This document shows, piece by piece, positions 14,167 to 19,767 of a stretch of DNA of 19,767 nt. The stretch is taken from NCBI GenBank assembly GCA_042090305.1, contig JBELJQ010000030.1, positions 1-19,767 of the forward strand, given 5' to 3'. The position numbers and the translations under genes are program-made. Every line of letters starts with the position of its first letter. Within the stretch, counting starts at the first letter, position 1. The notes beneath the pieces are model-generated. The model made no database searches, had not been told where the DNA came from, and saw only the letters and a program-made list of their open reading frames with translations. The stretch is from TMED13 sp042090305. GTDB lineage: Bacteria; Pseudomonadota; Alphaproteobacteria; Methylaequorales; Methylaequoraceae.

Positions 14167-17100
14167 ATGACAAGCACTAATATAAGAAAATTATCACACT
14201 CAGAGATGGATCTATACAGAAAACCTTTGTTACCTGAGACTTGGAGTTGTTTTCCTGTTGACAAGGATATAGATACTCAACAATTAAGAAAAGCCTTACA
14301 AAAAGATCTTGATAGTATAAGATCAGGTGCAGAAAAAGATCCTTTTTCAAATTCAATAACAATGCTTGCATTAGATATTTCGAGAATGTTGGAAAAGAAT
14401 AAACTTAATTATTCTGCTCTTGAAGCATTAATTCAAAGACTTGCTGTAGGTTCACTTGGACTAAGAGCTGACAGACTAAAATCTTATGTTGGCTGCTTAG
14501 ATACAGAGCAAAATAAAAAGAAAATTGCACAAATTATTAAATCCTTAGCATTTGATGATAAATCTCTAATTAGCTTCAATGAATTTAATATGAAGATTAA
14601 AGAGGAAATTTTTGGAATTGTTTTCACGGCACACCCAACTTTTGGCACTACCCATGAAATGATGAAAGAGTTAGCTAACTTAGCTATTTATGGATTTTCA
14701 AATAAAGATAAAAATCATAAAAAGTTAAAATCTATAATAAAGCAGATATTTAAGACTGAACAAAGGCCAGAAAAAAACATTACATTAGATTATGAACACT
14801 CGCTATCAATGATAGCACTTGAGTTCCTTCAAGAATCTTTAGAAACTTTTTATAGCGTTTTTCTTAAAGTGAGCCAGGAACTTTATCCTGAGCAATATTA
14901 CAAAATTGAACCAAAGATTTTACGTTTAAATACATGGGTTGGCTATGATGTTGATGGTAGGGGGGATATTTTTTGGAATAATTCATATGCAAAGAGATTA
15001 TTGGTAAAAATTAATCAGTTAAAAATTTATAAAAATAAAATTGATTCGATCACTAAGAAATCTAATTCAAAAAAGTTGAATACCGAGCTTAAATCAATAA
15101 AAAACAGATTAAATGAATCAATTAATCTCAATGAAAAAGCTCTAAAATATTTTGATGATAAAAATTTTTTAGGTGACCTTGAAAAAATTAAAGTTGTTTC
15201 AAACTTTATGCATCTCAATAAAAATAAACTTTTAACAAGCTCTAAAATACTCATTAGTGAAATAGACAGAATAATAAATAAATTTTTGAGTGAAAAATCG
15301 AAGATGTTCAAATCAATAATTAATGATCTTCTCTTGTTTAAAATTTTAATAATAAATTGCGGTTTAGGTCTAGGAAGAACACAGTTTAGATTAAATGCTA
15401 ATCAACTTAATAATGCCATTTCAAGGGAGATCCAGTTGACTGGTGATCCAGAGGATCCTTCCAATAAAAGAACATATCTTAGAGAGTTATCTAAACGCAT
15501 TGATAATGTAGAACCAGTAAAGATTAATTTTGGAAGCATTGTCGAAGAAAATATGAATGCAAGAAGATACTTTATGTTGATTAAACAAGTTTTAAAATAT
15601 ATCGATGAAGATCAACCAGTAAGATTCTTAATCGCTGAATGTGATTATTCTTTAACTGTAATGACAGCCCTTTATTTTTCAAAAATGTTTGGTGTTGAAG
15701 ATAAAGTAGATATTTCACCGTTATTTGAGACTGAAAAAGGACTTGAGAATGGTCATTCAATAATTTCTACATTATTAAAAAATAAACATTTTAGAAGTTA
15801 TGTGTTAAAGAGAAAAAAAATTACGGTTCAAACAGGATATTCAGATGCGGGGAGATATTTAGGTCAAACCGCAGCAGTCCTTTCCATTGAAAACCTTCAA
15901 AGAAAAATAGCAAGTACACTTGTGGATAATAATATTTCAGGAGTCAAACTTTTGATTTTTAACACTCATGGAGAATCTATTGGAAGAGGGGGGCATCCAG
16001 TATCACTTGATGATAGGTTAAGATATGTTTGTTGTAACTATACTAGAAAAAAACTTAGTGAATGGAATATTGATCTTGTACAAGAGATGAGTTTTCAGGG
16101 AGGGGATGGATACCAATATTTCATGAATCATGACTTATCATTTGCGGCTATTTCTAGAATTTTCGAATTTTGCTTTGATACAGATTTTAAAAAAGATAAT
16201 GATTCATTGTATAATTCTCCTGATTTTGGAATTGAATTTGTAAATACCATCAAAAATTTTAACACAGATATAATGGATGACCCTAATTATGCTGCTTTAT
16301 TAAGTGTTTTTGGCTCAAACCTAAATCATTCAACAGGTTCTAGGTCTGTGAAGAGACACTTTGACAGTTCTGTAAAGACACTTGTTTATCATCCTAGTCA
16401 AACTAGAGCAATCCCTCAAAACTCCATCCTTCAGCAGTTAGGAATGTTAGCAAATACCCTAGGAGGAATTGGAACTTTTATTAGGAAGGATCCTAAGGTT
16501 TTTAATGAATATTTTAAATCTTCTGAAAGGTTCAGAAGAATAATGGATATGGTTCAGTACGCCTTTGCGTTTAGTGATATTGAAGTCTTAAAGGCATATA
16601 TTGATTGTTATGATCCCGGAATGTGGCTGTCTTGGTCTACAAGAACCTCAAACTCTCTGAGAAGTGAAAATATGAAGGATGTAGCTAAATTACTGGAAGA
16701 GTTTGATGTTCATTGGAGATTAAATAAAGTTTACAGAAAAATTCATCAAGAATATATGGAGATCAGAAATTGGCTCTTGGGTAGAAAGCATAGAGGAAGA
16801 ATAGCAGTTGGTAGAGGAAGAGTAATTGAAAAAGAAGTCAGAGACGAGTTACTCCTAATGCACGGGGTTAGAGTTGCCATTTTCCATGAGATTTTTCTTC
16901 TTTCTGTAAAAATACCTAATTTTAGTGATCAAATGGGAACAACTAAAGATGAGATAGTAGCAAGATTAGTTAGATTTGATATTTTTGAGGCGGTCAAGAT
17001 ACTCAGACAAATTTTTCCAACTGGTAAAATAAAAACCTCTGATAGTGGTTTTAAAGATAAGTCAGATTATTTGAGTGAAACTCTTATAGATTATTCGGAT

Positions 17101-17196
17101 GAAGAAAAAAATATATTTAAAAAACTTGAATCTCTTTATGAATGTGCCAGAAGAGTGAGTACAGGAATAGCTAATTTCATAGGATCTGTAGGTTAA
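14167..17196 (+). CDS. ppc: Phosphoenolpyruvate carboxylase family protein, divergent
   Basis: This is a 1009-residue homologue of PEPC (E. coli enzyme 883), the enzyme that carboxylates PEP to oxaloacetate. Conserved elements are IVFTAHPT (catalytic His156, E. coli His138), SPLFETEKGL (Glu521, metal ligand Glu506), GYSDAGRYLG (Asp560, metal ligand Asp543), SIGRGGHP (Arg607, Arg587), GSRSVKR and TRAIP (Arg726, Arg747). Changes stand out. Lys546 is Arg563. The catalytic loop FHGRGG reads FNTHGE, so His579 becomes Asn599 and Arg581 becomes His601. The C-terminal RNTG is replaced by a longer tail ending FIGSVG, so the Asn881 aspartate-inhibitor site is missing. A Lys/Asn-rich stretch around 285-385 accounts for much of the extra length. 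The fold is sure, catalysis of the PEPC reaction less so. Its stop overlaps the channel gene by 4 bp. Confidence 0.78.
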   Translation: MTSTNIRKLSHSEMDLYRKPLLPETWSCFPVDKDIDTQQLRKALQKDLDSIRSGAEKDPFSNSITMLALDISRMLEKNKLNYSALEALIQRLAVGSLGLRADRLKSYVGCLDTEQNKKKIAQIIKSLAFDDKSLISFNEFNMKIKEEIFGIVFTAHPTFGTTHEMMKELANLAIYGFSNKDKNHKKLKSIIKQIFKTEQRPEKNITLDYEHSLSMIALEFLQESLETFYSVFLKVSQELYPEQYYKIEPKILRLNTWVGYDVDGRGDIFWNNSYAKRLLVKINQLKIYKNKIDSITKKSNSKKLNTELKSIKNRLNESINLNEKALKYFDDKNFLGDLEKIKVVSNFMHLNKNKLLTSSKILISEIDRIINKFLSEKSKMFKSIINDLLLFKILIINCGLGLGRTQFRLNANQLNNAISREIQLTGDPEDPSNKRTYLRELSKRIDNVEPVKINFGSIVEENMNARRYFMLIKQVLKYIDEDQPVRFLIAECDYSLTVMTALYFSKMFGVEDKVDISPLFETEKGLENGHSIISTLLKNKHFRSYVLKRKKITVQTGYSDAGRYLGQTAAVLSIENLQRKIASTLVDNNISGVKLLIFNTHGESIGRGGHPVSLDDRLRYVCCNYTRKKLSEWNIDLVQEMSFQGGDGYQYFMNHDLSFAAISRIFEFCFDTDFKKDNDSLYNSPDFGIEFVNTIKNFNTDIMDDPNYAALLSVFGSNLNHSTGSRSVKRHFDSSVKTLVYHPSQTRAIPQNSILQQLGMLANTLGGIGTFIRKDPKVFNEYFKSSERFRRIMDMVQYAFAFSDIEVLKAYIDCYDPGMWLSWSTRTSNSLRSENMKDVAKLLEEFDVHWRLNKVYRKIHQEYMEIRNWLLGRKHRGRIAVGRGRVIEKEVRDELLLMHGVRVAIFHEIFLLSVKIPNFSDQMGTTKDEIVARLVRFDIFEAVKILRQIFPTGKIKTSDSGFKDKSDYLSETLIDYSDEEKNIFKKLESLYECARRVSTGIANFIGSVG

Positions 17197-18116
17197 TTCT
17201 TATCTGATTTATAAAAACTTTCAATAATATTAATATCTTCATCAGATAGATTCAAATTCTCCGCAAGTTTGTTTAATTGATTTCTTTCAGATTTATCTAT
17301 TCTGTTGTCCCTTAGCGCATTTTCTAGTTCTTGTTTATATTTATTTTGACTTCTTCTTGTGTGTTCACTAAAAGCAGATGCCAAAATACCTGAAGGCAAT
17401 GCTACAGTTCCAATTCCGAGGATTATTATAGCTGAGCCAAAAAATTTTCCTAATGTAGTTATAGGATAAACATCACCGTAACCTACTGTAGTTAAGGTTA
17501 CAATAGACCACCACATTGCTTGGGGGATACTTCCAAATTTTTCTGGCTGAGCATCCTTTTCGACAAGATAAATCCCGCTTGAAGCTATTATTAACATTAT
17601 AAATAATATAAAAAAAGCTGCTCCAAAAGATTTTCTTTGATTCCAAATTACTGTTAATAAATTATTTATGGAGCTTGAATATCTAGAAAATTTTAAAAAT
17701 CTTAAAATTCTAAGAACCCTAATAAATCTTAAATCAACAGATGGGAAAAAAAATGCTAAAAGGCTAGGTGCAATTGCTATCAAATCAATTAGAGATGGAA
17801 AACTTAATAAATATTTTATTCTGACTCTAAAATTATTAGTGTAATCCTTATCCTCAACACAAGACCATATCCGACCCACATATTCTAAAGAGAATATAAA
17901 AACTGAGAAATATTCAAAAATCCTGAATAGTTTATAATAGTGTAAAAAAAGATCATCAACAGTTTCAAGAATAACCATTAAAACATTTAAAAAAATTAAA
18001 ACTAATAGAAAAATATCAACAAACTTAGAAAGAACATCATTTTCTTTTGCTGGCTCTAATAAAACCCATATTTTTTTCCTAAATGAAGAAGGAGAAAATT
18101 TTACTTTTTGGGACAA
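17193..18116 (-). CDS. Voltage-gated-like potassium channel, six-helix type
   Basis: The 307-residue protein has six membrane helices and a pore. S1 is about 33-50, S2 67-82, S3 105-123, and the S4 voltage-sensor-like helix is LRFIRVLRILRFLKFSR (129-145), with Arg or Lys every third or fourth residue. Pore helix and filter are WWSIVTLTTVGYGDVYP (202-218), containing the K+ signature TVGYGD. S5 and S6 lie at 165-186 and 224-249. A 55-residue charged cytoplasmic tail follows (residues 252-307), probably helical. It has no RCK domain. The first 16 bp overlap the end of the small exported Cys protein, so the channel is the last gene of an overlapping minus-strand run. It may set membrane potential or K+ flow; gating is not known. 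Confidence 0.9.
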   Translation of the reverse strand: MSQKVKFSPSSFRKKIWVLLEPAKENDVLSKFVDIFLLVLIFLNVLMVILETVDDLFLHYYKLFRIFEYFSVFIFSLEYVGRIWSCVEDKDYTNNFRVRIKYLLSFPSLIDLIAIAPSLLAFFFPSVDLRFIRVLRILRFLKFSRYSSSINNLLTVIWNQRKSFGAAFFILFIMLIIASSGIYLVEKDAQPEKFGSIPQAMWWSIVTLTTVGYGDVYPITTLGKFFGSAIIILGIGTVALPSGILASAFSEHTRRSQNKYKQELENALRDNRIDKSERNQLNKLAENLNLSDEDINIIESFYKSDKN

Positions 18117-18391
18117 GTAATTTCCTTTTGGCAGGCAAAACCTGGTGATCCTAGGTAAATTTGTTTATCTTTCTCACCTTTTTCTTTCGGTTGTGGTTGA
18201 TATGTACATATAACATCATCAGGAACCTTCTGCTCCTTAATCAATCTACACTTTCGTTCGATAACTATACGTTTTCTTCTATCAAATGTTCCTTCTTCAG
18301 GTGCATATGTTCTACCTTTGGGCTTGGCTTGTAATGCTAATGGGTATGAAAATGAACAAAGTAATAAAAGACTAAGTATTTTTTTCATCAT
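18101..18391 (-). CDS. Small exported four-cysteine protein
   Basis: I chose the ATG at 18391 (MMKKILSLLLLCSFSYPLALQA), giving 96 residues with a signal peptide likely cut after LQA; an ATG at 18406 would add five polar residues. The mature protein is small, basic and Lys/Pro-rich, with a TYAPEEGTFDRRKR segment. It has four Cys after the signal (in RKCRL, VICTY, FACQKE, ITCPKK), suggesting two disulfides in the periplasm. A further Cys lies in the signal peptide, but no clean lipobox is evident. I do not recognise the family. It overlaps the 74-residue gene upstream by 20 bp and the channel gene downstream by 16 bp, so it is translated as part of the same transcript. Confidence 0.6.
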   Translation of the reverse strand: MMKKILSLLLLCSFSYPLALQAKPKGRTYAPEEGTFDRRKRIVIERKCRLIKEQKVPDDVICTYQPQPKEKGEKDKQIYLGSPGFACQKEITCPKK

Positions 18392-18596
18392 CTGACTTTT
18401 GATCATCCTTTACTTCATCAGTACCAGTACCATAGCCTGTACCTTGGATTGATTTTGCAATAAATTTATTCATAAGTTGATCGGAATTCTTTACGTATTC
18501 TTCTAAATCTTTCCGAAGAATATTTTCAGCATCTTCTTTTGATGAAGCTTCTACTTCCATTATCCCATCAATAATCCAATGAACTTTATACTTCAT
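18372..18596 (-). CDS. Small 74-residue acidic protein of unknown function
   Basis: I do not recognise a named family. The N-terminal 50 residues read as a small alpha/beta unit: MKYKVHWIIDGIMEVEAS (two beta strands) and KEDAENILRKDLEEYVK (a helix). This is the general shape of small proteins that start KYKV---EVEA-S-EEA. The last 25 residues are Gly/Thr/Asp/Lys-rich and probably disordered. No signal peptide or membrane segment is seen, so it is cytoplasmic. It starts within the stop of the Sel1-like gene (ATGA overlap) and its end overlaps the exported Cys protein, implying coupled translation in one operon. Confidence 0.6.
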   Translation of the reverse strand: MKYKVHWIIDGIMEVEASSKEDAENILRKDLEEYVKNSDQLMNKFIAKSIQGTGYGTGTDEVKDDQKSDDEKNT

Positions 18597-19240
18597 AGTG
18601 AGTCTCCAGATGTATTTTTTGTTTTTAAATATTTTTGTTTAGTAAAAATATCAAAGGCCTCTTTTTGTAGTTCCAGTAATATTTCATTTTCAAGAGATTC
18701 GCCAACTCTATCTCTGAATTTCATAGCCTTATAATTACCAGAACTCACAGCAACAGAATACCATAAATATGATTTTTCTAAATCAATTTCTGGAGAAAAA
18801 TTTTCATGCCAGTATGCCAACTTGAAAGCTGCAAATTCGTCGAGATTATCAATATATTCTTTTTCTAACATTTCCTCAATTTCAGATTTAATTTTTGTTA
18901 CTGTATCTTCACTTACTTTTCTTAGTACTCTATCAATTTTATTTATACATTTTTTATTTCCATTTAAGGAACATAACCATGTATATTTCAATGAAAGTTG
19001 ATAGTCTTGCGTAGTTCCGATACCTTCAAAATACATATTTGAAAGATTGTGAATAGAACTTTTATGCCCTTTTTGCGAAAGGTTAAAAAAAACTATATAT
19101 GATTTTTTAAATTCTCCATCATCATAATGAGTAACACCTTTTTGGTAATATTTATTGTCATTTAATTCTTCAGTATTGGCAGATACTTCTAAGTTAAAAA
19201 AATAGAAAAATAAACAAAATGGAATTATTAAAAGAATCAC
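18593..19240 (-). CDS. Exported Sel1-like repeat protein
   Basis: The start is GTG at 19240 inside a GTGA overlap with the upstream NHLP-type gene; the product is 215 residues. It opens with a hydrophobic signal (ILLIIPFCLFFYFFNLEVSA). Helical repeats of Sel1/TPR-like type follow. YYQKGVTHYDDGEFKKSYIVFFNLSQKGHKSS is the first, IHNLSNMYFEGIGTTQDYQLSLKY a clear Sel1 unit, and LEKSYLWYSVAVSSGNYKA a later one. Two Cys (in WLCSLNGNKKC) may form a disulfide. Sel1 proteins act as scaffolds for protein contacts, often in envelope stress or signalling. The precise role is unknown. The lone repeats are degenerate, so the call is of repeat type rather than function. Confidence 0.68.
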   Translation of the reverse strand: MILLIIPFCLFFYFFNLEVSANTEELNDNKYYQKGVTHYDDGEFKKSYIVFFNLSQKGHKSSIHNLSNMYFEGIGTTQDYQLSLKYTWLCSLNGNKKCINKIDRVLRKVSEDTVTKIKSEIEEMLEKEYIDNLDEFAAFKLAYWHENFSPEIDLEKSYLWYSVAVSSGNYKAMKFRDRVGESLENEILLELQKEAFDIFTKQKYLKTKNTSGDSL

Positions 19241-19620
19241 CTGCCCGCCATCATAACTAATTGTAAATATAAAACTCGAAGTCTGAACTTAGAATTAGGC
19301 CTTTGTTCATAAACTACTATTCTGGGTCTATCTGAGTTCGGTTTTTGAAATTCGATTGACATATCTTCCGGTAAATAAACACCGTTAAATTCAAGTGTTT
19401 TCTGTGGATCTTCGTGAAATTGCTCTTTAAATTCTGCATCTATCCAAGTTCTAGCAAGAACTCTTCCTAGTATATCAGGCAAAAACTTTCTAACCTCGGA
19501 ACGATTCTTTAGATGATGTAGTTTTTGCGTAATATCAAATGGACTGATTTTATCTTGGCTAACTTTAATGACCTCATTATTTTTAGCTTTAACTGGAAGG
19601 TTAGATTGTTTCTTTTTCAT
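19237..19620 (-). CDS. NHLP-type protein (nitrile hydratase alpha-like leader domain)
   Basis: The 127-residue protein has a basic, probably disordered N-terminus (1-25). Then comes a segment, about 53-105, that reads like the nitrile-hydratase-like leader peptide domain: VLARTWIDAEFKEQFHEDPQ, followed by KTLEFNGVYLPEDMSIEFQK. That domain also forms the N-terminal part of the nitrile hydratase alpha subunit and is used as a leader by some ribosomal peptide natural products. Here the metal-binding Cys motif of nitrile hydratase is absent. The end, NSKFRLRVLYLQLVMMAGR, has no Cys, Ser or Thr after residue 110, which is unlike typical modified cores. It is the first gene of an overlapping five-gene run. 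Assignment is by motif memory only, and a leader role is uncertain. Confidence 0.55.
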   Translation of the reverse strand: MKKKQSNLPVKAKNNEVIKVSQDKISPFDITQKLHHLKNRSEVRKFLPDILGRVLARTWIDAEFKEQFHEDPQKTLEFNGVYLPEDMSIEFQKPNSDRPRIVVYEQRPNSKFRLRVLYLQLVMMAGR

Positions 19621-19633
19621 GATATTTTTAAAT

Positions 19634-19661
19634 TTTATAACAAATTGAGAATTTTTATAAA
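19634..19661 (-). promoter_or_regulatory. Possible promoter of the NHLP-led gene run
   Basis: On the minus strand, TATAAA (19639-19634) lies 13 bases before the NHLP ATG, with TTTATA (19661-19656) 16 bases further upstream. The -10 and -35 matches are partial and the region is extremely AT-rich, so this is weak. A promoter is nevertheless expected in the 81-bp divergent spacer. Confidence 0.2.
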
Positions 19662-19701
19662 TAAAATTTTAAACATTTACTATTTTTGTCGTTTTGGAAT
19701 T

Positions 19702-19767
19702 ATGAAAAATTCTAATAAAATTATAAATTTTCCTAAAAAGATTGATATTAAAAAAAAAAAGTATGCT
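19702..19767 (+). CDS. Start of an ORF running off the window
   Basis: ATG at 19702 opens a frame with no stop through the last base (22 codons, Lys/Asn/Ile-rich, beginning MKNSNKIINFPKK). It diverges from the NHLP gene with an 81-bp spacer, so a real gene is plausible, but such a short AT-rich stretch can be open by chance. There is no strong ribosome-binding site and the product cannot be recognised. Confidence 0.4.
   Translation, partial: MKNSNKIINFPKKIDIKKKKYA

Noticed and set aside
15027..15311. Minus-strand open frame inside ppc
   Set aside because: It is the complement of the Lys/Asn-rich insert and looks like a membrane protein only because AAA/AAT reads as TTT/ATT.
17193..18116. 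Kch-type channel with a TrkA/RCK regulatory domain
   Set aside because: Only about 55 charged residues follow the last helix, too short for an RCK domain; no Rossmann motif is seen.

Overview
This window is very AT-rich and gene-dense. Genes abut or overlap by a few bases, proteins are Lys/Asn/Ile-rich, and Shine-Dalgarno sites are few. The gene content is that of a Gram-negative bacterium: lipid A acyltransferase, an Mla-type ABC ATPase, AmpG, a bacterial-type FPR, a SUMT and an ELM1-family protein. Together these suggest an AT-rich, probably marine alphaproteobacterium such as a SAR11- or HIMB59-like lineage. The taxonomy is an inference from composition and gene content, not proven. I see no tRNA, rRNA, CRISPR array, insertion sequence or phage gene.

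Layout. (1) Positions 1-2726 hold the end of a surface-polysaccharide type region: the 3' part of an asparagine synthase (asnB-like) and a multi-membrane-span protein resembling GT-C glycosyltransferases. The latter seems to start at a non-canonical AUA codon. (2) A small acpS gene lies at 2823-3203. (3) Positions 3304-8694 form one compact plus-strand operon: egtB, egtD, an egtE-like PLP enzyme, a PsiE-like membrane protein, a PAP2 phosphatase and an ELM1-family protein. The first three can make ergothioneine from histidine. The last three look like envelope functions. (4) Positions 8648-10251 on the minus strand hold a SUMT (siroheme/cobalamin branch) followed by an LpxL-type acyltransferase, whose 3' end overlaps the ELM1 gene by 47 bp. 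(5) Positions 10278-12693 hold an orphan MlaF-like ATPase (+), a small exported protein (-) and an AmpG-type muropeptide permease (+). (6) Positions 12683-14089 on the minus strand hold ferredoxin/flavodoxin-NADP reductase followed by a glutathione S-transferase-like protein with a TTG start. (7) Positions 14167-17196 hold a long, divergent phosphoenolpyruvate carboxylase homologue with several altered active-site residues. (8) Positions 17193-19620 on the minus strand form a tight run of overlapping genes: an NHLP-type (nitrile-hydratase-alpha-like leader) protein, an exported Sel1-like protein, a 74-residue protein, a small exported four-Cys protein and a voltage-gated-like K+ channel. A divergent partial ORF begins at 19702.

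How they fit together. Several genes concern redox defence (ergothioneine, GST, FPR). Several more concern the cell envelope (GT-C protein, PAP2, LpxL, MlaF, AmpG). The least explained part is the NHLP-Sel1-channel run at the right end. Other points worth a second look are the joined ergothioneine and envelope operon, the PEPC homologue with replaced catalytic residues, and the AUA-start membrane protein.
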